A stretch of 30,799 nt of DNA from DATCRE01 sp964235605. Lineage in GTDB: Bacteria > Bacteroidota > Bacteroidia > Cytophagales > Cyclobacteriaceae. A program made the translations under genes and the position numbers. The stretch covers positions 1-30,799 of the forward strand of contig CAXSCR010000054.1 in assembly GCA_964235605.1 (NCBI GenBank), in the 5' to 3' direction. Positions 7,221-16,667 of this stretch are shown here, one piece after another (the first letter of the stretch is position 1; each line of letters starts with the position of its first letter). The notes beneath the pieces are model-generated. The model was given only the letters and a program-made list of their open reading frames with translations. It made no database searches and was not told where the DNA came from.

Positions 7221-8744
7221 ATGGGTCTAATTAATTCGATATTGACATGGGTAATGAAAAAACGGATCCATCAGATCGATCTATTCATGAAGTATCCCAA
7301 TGAAGTTCAAGATGAATTACTAAAAAGACTTTTATACACCGCTCGGCAAACTGAGTTTGGTAAAAAATATCACTTTAATGATATCACTTCGTATGAACAG
7401 TTTTGCGAGCGTGTACCAATACACTCTTACGAACAAATATTTCCGCACATTGAACGACTCATGCGCGGTGAACAAAATATTTTATGGCCCACGGAGATTA
7501 AATGGTTTTCTAAATCTTCAGGTACCACCAACGCACGAAGTAAATTTATACCTGTATCAGTTGAAGCCTTAGAAGAATGTCACTTTAAAGGTGGTAAGGA
7601 TATGTTATCTATTTATGTTAACAACAATCCTAATACACATATTTTCGATGGTAAAGGTTTAGGCGTGGGTGGAAGCCATCAAATCAACGAATTTAACACG
7701 ACTTCAAATTCATACTACGGCGATGTCTCTGCGGTAATTATGCAAAATCTCCCACCTTGGGCACAATTTATCAGAACACCAAGTCTTGAGACCGCCTTGA
7801 TGAATAATTGGGAAGACAAAATAGAAAAGATGGCGCGTGAAACCGGATTGGAAAATGTGACCAATATTGCGGGAGTGCCTACATGGACTATGTTGTTAAT
7901 ACAACGTATTGTTGAACTGCAAAAAAAATCTAGCATTCTTGAAGTCTGGCCTAATCTAGAAGTATTTTTTCACGGCGCTGTAGCTTTTGAACCCTATAGA
8001 AAATTATTTGCATCACTTATTCCCCGCAACACAATGCGTTACTGGGAAACGTATAATGCAAGTGAAGGCTTTTTTGGCATTCAAGATGAAAATGATTCAG
8101 AAGGTTTGTTGTTAATGCTCGATTATGGAATATTCTATGAATTTATTCCCATAGAAAATATAGAAGAAGAGAATCCAAAGGCCGTAGGATTGAAAGACGT
8201 AAAATTGGGAAAAAACTATGCTATGGTTATAACCACCAATGCGGGTTTATGGCGCTATAACATTGGTGATACTATTAAATTCACTTCTATATCACCCTAT
8301 CGAATTAAAATTTCAGGAAGAACAAAGCATTATATTAACGCCTTTGGCGAAGAATTGATTATTGAAAATGCTGAATCAGCAATAACAAAAGCCTGCGAAG
8401 CCACCGGTGCAGTAATAGATAATTTTACTGCTGGCCCTGTGTATCTGGAACAAGGAAAGAAAGGCAGCCACGAGTGGATCATTGAATTTAAAGTAAAACC
8501 CACTGATCAAAAAAAATTCAATCACGTTTTAGATGAAACTTTGCGTAAAATAAACTCTGATTATGATGCTAAACGCATGCATAATTTAGCTTTGGAAGCG
8601 CCACGTGTTCATAGCGTAAGGCAAGGCACGTTTTATAACTGGATGAGGCGAAGGGGTAAACTAGGTGGACAAAACAAAGTGCCCCGGCTATCAAATACAC
8701 GCGAGTATGTTGAAGATATTTTGAATATGATTAATAATAATTAA
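7221..8744 (+). CDS. GH3 auxin-responsive-promoter family protein (acyl-adenylate-forming)
   Basis: The 507-residue protein is a bacterial member of the GH3 family, adenylate-forming enzymes that in plants join amino acids to jasmonate or auxin. The three nucleotide-binding motifs are visible: SSGTTNARSKFIP near residue 98, YNASEGFFGIQ near 278 and YNIGDTIKF near 346. The C-terminal KISGRTKHYINAFGEELI matches the hinge. The N-terminus (MGLINSILTWVMKKRIHQI) is the usual one for Bacteroidota copies. Such genes often sit next to lptB in this phylum, as here. The bacterial substrate is unknown; ligation of an acyl acid to an amine is inferred from the family only. Confidence 0.9.
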   Translation: MGLINSILTWVMKKRIHQIDLFMKYPNEVQDELLKRLLYTARQTEFGKKYHFNDITSYEQFCERVPIHSYEQIFPHIERLMRGEQNILWPTEIKWFSKSSGTTNARSKFIPVSVEALEECHFKGGKDMLSIYVNNNPNTHIFDGKGLGVGGSHQINEFNTTSNSYYGDVSAVIMQNLPPWAQFIRTPSLETALMNNWEDKIEKMARETGLENVTNIAGVPTWTMLLIQRIVELQKKSSILEVWPNLEVFFHGAVAFEPYRKLFASLIPRNTMRYWETYNASEGFFGIQDENDSEGLLLMLDYGIFYEFIPIENIEEENPKAVGLKDVKLGKNYAMVITTNAGLWRYNIGDTIKFTSISPYRIKISGRTKHYINAFGEELIIENAESAITKACEATGAVIDNFTAGPVYLEQGKKGSHEWIIEFKVKPTDQKKFNHVLDETLRKINSDYDAKRMHNLALEAPRVHSVRQGTFYNWMRRRGKLGGQNKVPRLSNTREYVEDILNMINNN

Positions 8745-8822
8745 CGATCGTTTTGTAAATTAGGACACAAGAGGTTTTCTATTAGGTTGTGTTCGTCATT
8801 TACATTTTTTTAACAAGCCTTC

Positions 8823-11591
8823 ATGCGTTCGTTAATCTACGCTCTGTTCTTTCTTTTTTTTTCAGCCCCTTTGCTAGGGCAAAATGGAAATTATTTCCTT
8901 TCTCATTACGAATCGAGTGATGACCGTTCGGATAATGTGTGCTTCGCTATCGCACAAGACTATCAAGGTATTTTATATTTCGCTACCAAGACCGGCATAT
9001 TACAATTTGATGGACGTAATTGGAATGAGCTCAACGGCAATGGTGCAGTTTATACATTAAGTAATAATATAACGGGCGATATTTTCTGGGGGGGTGCAAA
9101 TGGGTACGGTAAAATTGCTTATGATGAATCTGGTTTTATTCAAAATCAGAAGTTATCATCGGGCAATGTTAAAGACGTTTTTCAAAGCATCGTAACCAGT
9201 GAAAAAGTATATTTTCTTAGCGACAAGGCATTATTTATTTATTCAAAAACTGATGGTAAGACCATTGAGATCAAATCAAATAATACCAATGGTTCCTTTA
9301 CTTGTCTATTCGAATTATATGGTAATGTTTATGTCAATGCAGAAAGTGGAGGGGTTTTTAATGTTGATCAAAACAAGCTCATTAAATCAAAAATAGATTG
9401 GCCAGAAACAGAAATTTTATTTTCAACGCATTTCGACAACACCTATTTGGTAGGGGGCTTAAATAATCGTCTCTATGTCTGCTCACAGAAATTTAAATTC
9501 AAAGAAATAAACCTTGAAGATCAGGCTTATATCGACGCGGGTGTAGTGGTTAGCGCAAGCTGGATAAATAAGCAACTCATTGCATTAGGTACTTTACGGG
9601 GAGGAGTAATATTTATAAATCCCGTTACCGGAAAAACAAAAGAGTTAGTAAACTACAATACGGGTTTACCCGATAATGAAGTATTCGCTATGATGAGCGA
9701 TCGCAATCAAAATATTTGGATTGCACATGACTACGGCTTTACACGGGTTGCGCCGTACTTGCCCATGCACTCTTTCGATCACTATAATGGATTAAAAGGA
9801 AATTTACTGTGCGCTATATCCTTTCGAGAACAAGTTTACGTTGGTACATCGCTTGGGCTCTTTAAGCTGGATAAAGAAGAGGTATATGATGAAATTACTT
9901 ATTACGAAGATGTAAAAATTGTAGATAATAAAAAATCAAAAGAGAAAGACGATCCAGGAGAAACTCCACCTGTAAACGATAAGGTTCCGGAAATTCAAGT
10001 GGAATCAAAAAAGACTGGATTTTTCAACTTTCTGAAACGCAAAAAAAAGCCTGAGACTAATAAAAACGAAAAAATAAAGGACGAGATAAAAGAAGAACGT
10101 GTCGTTAAAGAATCTAATGCTCCTACTGAAAAATCATCTTTCTTAAGACGAAAGACAAAGAGTGTAAAAGTAACGCAAAGGGTTTTACGCTCGTCACAAT
10201 ATGTATATAAAAAAGTAGCCGGTATTGACGCTAAAATAACCCAGCTAATAGAAGTACAAGGCAAGCTCCTCGCAACAGGTTTAGGCGGTGCTTTTGATGT
10301 TACTGGGTTACAATCTAAACCGTTGTTAGAAGAGCCAGTTCGTTTCGTTTTTGCAAATAAAGATGTATTGCTCGCATCCACCTATCAAGATGAGATACGT
10401 GCGTGGTCATTAACCGGAAGTGGATGGCAAAGAATTTCATTGCTAAAAGATTTAGAAGATGAAATTACTTTCATTTTCGAGGGAGCAAAAGATGAACTTT
10501 GGCTTTGCGGGCTTGATAAAATATACAAACTTGAAATTTCTGGATTTTCCCTTAAAAAGATTCAGCGCTTAGTGTTACCAGGTGCCAACCCCGATGAGTC
10601 AGTAGGTATACAGTATAAAGGAAAAACACTTATTGTTAATTCTACAGGCTTCTTTGCATTTGACCGCACTAAAAATCAAATGGTTAAGATTGATACGTTA
10701 CCTAAACCACATGTATATTTTGCAGGATCTAAAAGTTTGTGGTACCGTGATACGCACGGATGGAATTTATTAGGATCAACACCGGGTCATAGCAACTTGC
10801 AATTACTGAATCTATTTCAGGATTTACGTTTCATAACATCCGACCATTCATCAAACAATCTCTGGCTCATTACGGGTAACAATGAATTAATAAAATTTTT
10901 TGGCGAAAAGCTTCGGCCCTATGAAGCAGGCTATCCACTAATCGTAAAATCTATTCGCAATGGAGAAAATAAAATCTCTTCTCAAACCAAAATAAAAATA
11001 GATGAACGCCAGAGCGCGCTATCTGTAGAAGTAGTGCAACCTGATTACATAAGTGCGCATTCCATGGAGTACCGTTATTTCTTAAAGGGTCTTCACAAAT
11101 CATGGTCTGAATGGTCTGACAATAATAACGTTGTAGACTTCCCTTATCTCCCTCAAGGAAAATATACATTACAAATTCAATCCAAAGATATTTTTGGAAA
11201 GATAAGTGAGATAGAATCAATGACTCTTAATGTGCAACCGCCGTACTGGCAAAGACCTTGGTTCTATGCGCTTGAGTTTGCTTTATTTGCGATGCTGGTG
11301 GGAGCATCGTTTAGGCTCAGCTCGCGCTATGCCATTGTTAGCCGCATACTTTCCTTATTAACAATCATTCTGCTTATTCAATTTATTCAAACTATAATCA
11401 ATAATTATTTCGCCACGACCACTAGTCCGGTAATTGACTTTTTTCTACAGGTAGTTGTGGCTCTACTTATACTTCCTGTTGAAGGCGTTTTGCGGAGGTT
11501 TATGGTACGCTCCATTGACGCCACTGAAATCTATCACTTTATAAAAAAGAAGAAGGATGGACGTGAGGTGAATAAAAAGGCAACTCCATAA
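8823..11591 (+). CDS. Beta-propeller/Y_Y_Y domain membrane protein without output kinase
   Basis: The 922-residue product has a signal peptide (MRSLIYALFFLFFSAPLLGQ) and a long N-terminal domain of two-component-regulator propeller repeats, with motifs such as IAQDYQGILYFATKTGILQF and MSDRNQNIWIAHDYGFTRV. A charged low-complexity insert runs from about 364 to 450 and is rich in K and E. More propeller-like blades follow, then a Y_Y_Y domain (EYRYFLKGLHKSWSEWSD, about 735-805). In hybrid two-component systems this is followed by one membrane helix and a kinase. Here there are three predicted helices (about 811-831, 841-863, 870-890) and a short basic tail. It ends 3 bases from the convergent dacB-like gene. 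A sensor or scaffold role is inferred; the ligand is unknown. Confidence 0.85.
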   Translation: MRSLIYALFFLFFSAPLLGQNGNYFLSHYESSDDRSDNVCFAIAQDYQGILYFATKTGILQFDGRNWNELNGNGAVYTLSNNITGDIFWGGANGYGKIAYDESGFIQNQKLSSGNVKDVFQSIVTSEKVYFLSDKALFIYSKTDGKTIEIKSNNTNGSFTCLFELYGNVYVNAESGGVFNVDQNKLIKSKIDWPETEILFSTHFDNTYLVGGLNNRLYVCSQKFKFKEINLEDQAYIDAGVVVSASWINKQLIALGTLRGGVIFINPVTGKTKELVNYNTGLPDNEVFAMMSDRNQNIWIAHDYGFTRVAPYLPMHSFDHYNGLKGNLLCAISFREQVYVGTSLGLFKLDKEEVYDEITYYEDVKIVDNKKSKEKDDPGETPPVNDKVPEIQVESKKTGFFNFLKRKKKPETNKNEKIKDEIKEERVVKESNAPTEKSSFLRRKTKSVKVTQRVLRSSQYVYKKVAGIDAKITQLIEVQGKLLATGLGGAFDVTGLQSKPLLEEPVRFVFANKDVLLASTYQDEIRAWSLTGSGWQRISLLKDLEDEITFIFEGAKDELWLCGLDKIYKLEISGFSLKKIQRLVLPGANPDESVGIQYKGKTLIVNSTGFFAFDRTKNQMVKIDTLPKPHVYFAGSKSLWYRDTHGWNLLGSTPGHSNLQLLNLFQDLRFITSDHSSNNLWLITGNNELIKFFGEKLRPYEAGYPLIVKSIRNGENKISSQTKIKIDERQSALSVEVVQPDYISAHSMEYRYFLKGLHKSWSEWSDNNNVVDFPYLPQGKYTLQIQSKDIFGKISEIESMTLNVQPPYWQRPWFYALEFALFAMLVGASFRLSSRYAIVSRILSLLTIILLIQFIQTIINNYFATTTSPVIDFFLQVVVALLILPVEGVLRRFMVRSIDATEIYHFIKKKKDGREVNKKATP

Positions 11592-11594
11592 GAC

Positions 11595-12884
11595 TTACAT
11601 CCTTTCGTAGATAGACTTCAATACTTCCTCCATGTTTTTTCGAATTTCACTTGTCGTAGATGTGAAGTTGTTGTTCATGAAAGAAAATATGAATGTCTTT
11701 CCTTTTTTAGTTACGAGATAACCACTTAGACAATGATTGTTGCTTAGCGTGCCTGTCTTTCCGAAAATGTAAGGCTCATCCGCTTTATACCAATTTTTTA
11801 GCGTGCCTGATTTGCCACCCGTGGCAAGTAAATAAAATAACCGTTCTCTAGGCATGAGATTATATATTTTTTGCCAGACATTAATAATAGACCTAGGCGT
11901 AAATAAATTATAACGCGATAATCCAGATCCATCTACCCATACAGGTTCATCTGAGAGATCTTTTAAAAGAGTTTGCTTAACATATTTAATTGTTATCTCT
12001 GGCTTTAACGTGTCGCTTAATATTCCTGCGCAAGTAAGCAAGAGCTGTTCGGCAATAAAGTTATCACTGTCTTGCATCAATACCCGGTATAGACTATCGG
12101 TAGGTAAACTATATAACAGCGAAGTGTTACGAGAAAACTTTCTATTCGTAAATATCACTTCTCTATGCAAGGTGTCAGTTAAAAGTGATGTGATAAGAAG
12201 TGGATCTACTTTGAAGGGAACATCCCATGATCGATTTCTTTTGATTCTGCTAGGATAGAGATTAGTAATATTTGAATCGAGCTGTCTAACCACCTTGGCC
12301 TTCTCAAGGAAGCCCGCCTTGGATACAAATTTTTTAAAGAAAAAAGGTACAACCAAACTGTCTGGTTTGTTCTCATAGACAGTAAAGATGTTTCCATAAA
12401 TAGGAAACGAGAAACGTTCTGGTGAATAGTAGTCATTATAATCATCCCAAGCCCAGCCGCGACCAAAATGAGTGGTCTGCAAATTAGAAGCAGAGAAGTA
12501 AAGATTTTGCTTGGCATATTTCAAAAAGTCAAATACCCGATTGTTGTTGTAAACATTTTTGTATAAAAATGAAGGGTCGCCAGTGCCTTGAAAAATTAAT
12601 GAATCACCACTAACAATAAACTTTATAGCGGGAATTGAATCACCAATAATTTTTAAGGATGCGAAAAAAGTAAAGATTTTTGTGTTAGACCCCGGTGTGA
12701 AATATTTGTTGGAATTATATTCATACACCGTCTTCTTAGTTTCAAGATCATAAAGAACAAAGCCAATATGATCTTGGAATTTATTTTCTGATGACTTGAA
12801 ATGTTTTGTAAGCGATTTTTTTGATAGAGGGGAACAATTGCAAATAATTATGCCGAGAAGGAAGAATGTGAACAACTTTTTCAT
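11595..12884 (-). CDS. dacB: D-alanyl-D-alanine carboxypeptidase/endopeptidase (PBP4, peptidase S13)
   Basis: Peptidase S13 enzymes trim or cut peptidoglycan cross-links in the periplasm. The 429-residue product shows all three penicillin-binding motifs: SxxK as S66-N-T-K69 in PGSNTKIF, SxN as S273-D-N275, and K376-T-G378 in FGKTGTL. The N-terminus is a signal sequence ending in CNCSPL; C15 or C17 could be a lipidated cysteine, though neither gives a textbook lipobox. Its ATG overlaps the stop codon of the upstream DinB-like gene by one base (TAATG), so translation is probably coupled. It converges on the propeller gene with a 3-base gap. The symbol dacB is by family similarity. Confidence 0.88.
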   Translation of the reverse strand: MKKLFTFFLLGIIICNCSPLSKKSLTKHFKSSENKFQDHIGFVLYDLETKKTVYEYNSNKYFTPGSNTKIFTFFASLKIIGDSIPAIKFIVSGDSLIFQGTGDPSFLYKNVYNNNRVFDFLKYAKQNLYFSASNLQTTHFGRGWAWDDYNDYYSPERFSFPIYGNIFTVYENKPDSLVVPFFFKKFVSKAGFLEKAKVVRQLDSNITNLYPSRIKRNRSWDVPFKVDPLLITSLLTDTLHREVIFTNRKFSRNTSLLYSLPTDSLYRVLMQDSDNFIAEQLLLTCAGILSDTLKPEITIKYVKQTLLKDLSDEPVWVDGSGLSRYNLFTPRSIINVWQKIYNLMPRERLFYLLATGGKSGTLKNWYKADEPYIFGKTGTLSNNHCLSGYLVTKKGKTFIFSFMNNNFTSTTSEIRKNMEEVLKSIYERM

Positions 12885-13399
12885 TATAAATTTTTTAAGT
12901 ATCGCTCCACCAATACTTGATGATGGTGCGATTCATGACCCGCTATGATGTAACCTAGATTCAAGACTGATAACACTACATTATTTGCCGTACCTGAGCG
13001 TTGCAGCATGTTTGTTGAAAAGCTTGAGAATAAATCGACAGTAGAAACACGAAGTTGTTTCATTTCTTTTATTAGTCTTGCAACTGAACGGGCGTCTGCA
13101 TTGGCTTCAGGAGCATAGTCATTTTCTTCAAAGCCTGCTAAAGGTGTTTTGTCATTTCTAGCGAAACGAAGTGCACGATAGCACATAATTCGCTCCACAT
13201 CCATCAAATGGCAAAGAACTTCTTTGATGCTCCATTTTTCTGGCTGATAACGATAATGGCCTTTTTCTTCAGGAACATTTTCTATTAAGGCTAATACCTT
13301 ATTTGAAGATAGCCTCAAGGCGTCAAGCATATCATGATCCTTGACATGTTCAACATAGCCTTTATAAAATGAAGGAAGATTTTGTAAATCAGGTTGCAT
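12884..13399 (-). CDS. DinB-superfamily protein
   Basis: The 171-residue protein fits the DinB/YfiT-like four-helix bundle with a three-histidine metal site. The conserved helix SIKEVLCHLMDVERI places H64, and the C-terminal GHESHHHQVLVERY supplies H155 and one of H158-H160. The family includes thiol transferases (bacillithiol or mycothiol dependent) and many members without known function; nothing here picks one. The stop overlaps the dacB-like start by one base. It lies 84 bases downstream of the M1 peptidase gene on the same strand. Confidence 0.85.
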   Translation of the reverse strand: MQPDLQNLPSFYKGYVEHVKDHDMLDALRLSSNKVLALIENVPEEKGHYRYQPEKWSIKEVLCHLMDVERIMCYRALRFARNDKTPLAGFEENDYAPEANADARSVARLIKEMKQLRVSTVDLFSSFSTNMLQRSGTANNVVLSVLNLGYIIAGHESHHHQVLVERYLKNL

Positions 13400-13483
13400 G
13401 GTGAGGGTACATTACAATTAGAGATTTGAGAGTATGGTTAAAAGCGGTTCAACATCAATTTGTATCTATAGTATTGTATATAA

Positions 13484-15346
13484 TTAATGGAGCATTTTAT
13501 CAAAGGTATTAGTTGCAACAAAATGATAGTTAGATCGTGCATTTCGGTATATGGCTTGTGCTACCTTTTTGCCTTCGGCTGTTTTAATTAATTCGCTATA
13601 AAGCGGACTAAGAAATTTTCTACGACCGGTTTGCGTTAAAAACTCGTCAAGTTTTTTATCGGCTTCTTTATATTGATATCGAATGGCTAATGTTAACCAT
13701 GCAGTTAAAATTTCAGCATTACCTGATGATGTAAAATTTCCAAACGAATCAAGCTTAGCTAATTGTTGGTGAGTTAGATTTTGAGGTAAATTTTTTAAAA
13801 AGTGAAGCCATTCATGTGTACTCCAATTTTTAATTATTTCTTTATCTAGCTGTTGAGAAGATTGCCACGTTGAAATAGCATCATCAACTTTTTTAAATCG
13901 ATCAGCTTTCGGCTGAGGACAATTTTCTGGAAGCCCTTCTGTAAAAATCCATGCGTTGATAAGTGAATCAGGCAGCGCAACAGTGTATTTTGTTTGATAG
14001 TATTTTTTTATGTGTGCAATAAAAGTATCGGTATCCATAATTTTAAACGCATACTCAGAAAAGTAATCTTTGAGGAACGCATCAAATTTATCACGACCAT
14101 ATTTCTCTTCAATTGTACGTAGAAAAAAATATCCTTTATTATAGGCGATTTCTGTTACACCATCGTCAGGACTTCTACCCGTAAGGTTGAGCTTAAGTTT
14201 TGTATCTGCCGCTAGACCACTTGCATTTAATGATTTGATTTCATCTTTTAAATCTTGGAGATGAAGGGATGATAGCATCTCTGCGTAATCTCTTCCATAT
14301 AACTTTTCCATTATGCGGGTTTCAAAGTAGACAGTGAACCCTTCATTAAGCCAGAAGTCATTCCAAGTTGCGTTGGTCACTAAGTTGCCAGACCAGCTGT
14401 GTGCAAGCTCATGCGCAATTAGCGATGTAAGCGAACGGTCACCTGCAAGTATGGTTGGTGTAGCAAAAGTAATGCGTGGGTTTTCCATACCACCAAATGG
14501 GAAACTTGGAGGTAGCACAATAACATCGTAACGTTCCCATCTATATGGCCCATATAACGCTTCAGCGCCAGCTATCATTTTCTCAAGATCAGCAAACTCC
14601 CAGGCGGCCGTGTCGATCAGTGAGGACTCTGCATACACTCCACTTCGTTCACTAATCGATTTAAATGAAACATCGCCCACAGACAGCGCAAGTAGGTAAG
14701 ATGGAATTGGTTGCTTCATTTCAAAACGATAAGTGCCTGAATCATTTTTTTTCTGCGGATTAGAGGCACTCATTAAAGGAAGCAGCTCTTTAGGAACCAT
14801 AATCTCTGCGCTGTAAGTAAAACGTACTCCTGGAGAATCTTGGCAAGGCACCCAACTGCGTGCTAATATGGCTTGTGATTGTGTAAACAGAAATGGATAT
14901 TTCTTCCCTGCAGTTTGTTGTGGGTTAAGCCATTGCAAAGCTTCGGCGTTTTCACTTGTCTTATAGTGAATGGAAATAGTTGTTACAGATTTTGGAATAG
15001 AAATAATTAAAGCCCGCCCAAGCAAGGCATCTTCATCAGATAATTTGAAATTTAAAGCGTCGCCTTTATCTGTATTTATTTTTTCTATTCTCAAACCCTT
15101 TGTATCAAGAATAATTTCTGTTGCAGAACCTGAAGATAGAATATCCCATGTAGCGATAGCAGAGATTACGCGCTTGTCAAAGTCAATAACAGCTTTCCAA
15201 TGTAGGTTAGTTACACGTGCTATATTAGGTTTAGAAAAAGAATGTATGTCTTGAGGTATCGCAGCCATTTCTGTTTTTGGTTTTTGAGATTGACAAGCAA
15301 GCAAAGTGCTAGAAATTAAAATGAAGCAAAGAATATTTTTACGCAT
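13484..15346 (-). CDS. M1 family metallo-aminopeptidase, LTA4H-like lipoprotein
   Basis: The 620-residue protein is a zinc aminopeptidase with the layout of leukotriene A4 hydrolase/aminopeptidase B homologues. The substrate-binding GGMEN is at 285-289, the zinc motif HELAH at 312-316 and the third ligand E335 in WLNEGF, giving HEXXH-X18-E. An N-terminal beta domain precedes it and a helical C-terminal domain (about 480-620) follows. The N-terminus is a lipoprotein signal (ISSTLLAC with C18), so the enzyme should be anchored in the envelope and act on peptides outside the cytoplasm. It lies 74 bases downstream of purM and could share its transcript. Confidence 0.92.
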   Translation of the reverse strand: MRKNILCFILISSTLLACQSQKPKTEMAAIPQDIHSFSKPNIARVTNLHWKAVIDFDKRVISAIATWDILSSGSATEIILDTKGLRIEKINTDKGDALNFKLSDEDALLGRALIISIPKSVTTISIHYKTSENAEALQWLNPQQTAGKKYPFLFTQSQAILARSWVPCQDSPGVRFTYSAEIMVPKELLPLMSASNPQKKNDSGTYRFEMKQPIPSYLLALSVGDVSFKSISERSGVYAESSLIDTAAWEFADLEKMIAGAEALYGPYRWERYDVIVLPPSFPFGGMENPRITFATPTILAGDRSLTSLIAHELAHSWSGNLVTNATWNDFWLNEGFTVYFETRIMEKLYGRDYAEMLSSLHLQDLKDEIKSLNASGLAADTKLKLNLTGRSPDDGVTEIAYNKGYFFLRTIEEKYGRDKFDAFLKDYFSEYAFKIMDTDTFIAHIKKYYQTKYTVALPDSLINAWIFTEGLPENCPQPKADRFKKVDDAISTWQSSQQLDKEIIKNWSTHEWLHFLKNLPQNLTHQQLAKLDSFGNFTSSGNAEILTAWLTLAIRYQYKEADKKLDEFLTQTGRRKFLSPLYSELIKTAEGKKVAQAIYRNARSNYHFVATNTFDKMLH

Positions 15347-15420
15347 AGGTCTTAAGCATAAGTCATTAGATTAAGCGCAACCGCCATACACATTCGTCAC
15401 ACAAATGGTACGAAGAATTA

Positions 15421-16587
15421 TTAGTTATAAACAAACTCACCTACTTTACTTTTGATGGTAACTTGTTTTTTATTAGAAGCTTCTACACGTCCAATAACCT
15501 GGGCATCTACACCAAAACTTTTTGAAATATTAATAATTTCTTGGGCGTATTTATCTTCAACATATAGTTCCATGCGGTGACCCATGTTAAAAACTTTATA
15601 CATTTCTTTCCAATTTGTTCCACTCTCTTCTTGGATCAGTCTAAAAAGTGGTGGAATTTCAAACAGATTATCTTTTATAATATGAAGCTTTTCAACAAAG
15701 TGTAAAACTTTAGTCTGAGCACCACCACTGCAATGCACAGCACCGTGAATGTTACTGCGAAGTTTGTTAAACACCTCCATAAGAACAGGAGCGTAGGTAC
15801 GTGTGGGAGATAAAACAAGCTTACCAATATTTACATCTACACCAGATACTGTATCTGTGATGTTATACTTACCTGTATATACAAGGTCAGCTGGCAGTTC
15901 TTTGTCGAACGATTCTGGATATTTAGCAGCATATGTGTTTGAAAACATATCATGCCTTGCCGATGTTAGACCGTTACTGCCCGTGCCGCCATTGTAGGCA
16001 TCTTCATAATTCGCTTTACCGTATGATGCCATGCCTACTATAACATCACCTGCCATAATGCGATCATTGCTAATCACATCACTTCGTTTCATACGTGTTG
16101 TTACGGTGCTATCAACAATAATAGTTCTTACAAGATCGCCTATATCAGCAGTTTCACCGCCTGTGCTGATGATGTTTAGTCCATGCTTTCTAAGCATTTC
16201 TAAAATTTCTTCAGTTCCATTAATGATCGCCGAGATTACTTCACCAGGAATAAGATTTTTATTTCTTCCAATGGTGGAGGAGAGCAAAATGTTTTCTGTA
16301 GCACCAACACAAAGCAAGTCATCAATATTCATTATGATGGCGTCCTGCGCAATGCCTTTCCATACAGAAAGGTCGCCAGTCTCTTTCCAATACACATAGG
16401 CTAATGAAGATTTTGTGCCAGCGCCATCGGCATGCATAACGGTACAGTAGGCGGGGTCATTGCCGAGATAATCCGGAACAACTTTGCAGAATGCTTGTGG
16501 AAATAGACCTTTATCAAGTTTACTAATTGCCTGATGAACATCTTCTTTCGAGGCTGAAACCCCACGTAAATTATAGCGATCGGACAC
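15421..16587 (-). CDS. purM: Phosphoribosylformylglycinamidine cyclo-ligase (AIR synthase)
   Basis: PurM converts formylglycinamidine ribonucleotide to aminoimidazole ribonucleotide with ATP in purine synthesis. The 388-residue protein matches the longer Bacteroidota form rather than the roughly 345-residue E. coli type. Recognisable segments are RYNLRGVSASKEDVH at the N-terminus, the ATP-binding HADGAGTKSS (52-60), QDAIIMNIDDLLCVGA, and STGGETADIGDLV. Near the C-terminus MGHRMELYV corresponds to the family's NMGIGM segment. The start is GTG; an in-frame TAA lies two codons upstream, so no longer start is possible. A near match to the -7 element (one mismatch, 16614-16621) may be its promoter. 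Confidence 0.93.
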   Translation of the reverse strand: MSDRYNLRGVSASKEDVHQAISKLDKGLFPQAFCKVVPDYLGNDPAYCTVMHADGAGTKSSLAYVYWKETGDLSVWKGIAQDAIIMNIDDLLCVGATENILLSSTIGRNKNLIPGEVISAIINGTEEILEMLRKHGLNIISTGGETADIGDLVRTIIVDSTVTTRMKRSDVISNDRIMAGDVIVGMASYGKANYEDAYNGGTGSNGLTSARHDMFSNTYAAKYPESFDKELPADLVYTGKYNITDTVSGVDVNIGKLVLSPTRTYAPVLMEVFNKLRSNIHGAVHCSGGAQTKVLHFVEKLHIIKDNLFEIPPLFRLIQEESGTNWKEMYKVFNMGHRMELYVEDKYAQEIINISKSFGVDAQVIGRVEASNKKQVTIKSKVGEFVYN

Positions 16588-16667
16588 AGATTATTTGGTT
16601 ACAATGAGTAACGCAAATGTGCGAATTTATATGCTAAGTTGGCGAAGCTTTAACGAGCATTTTACGG

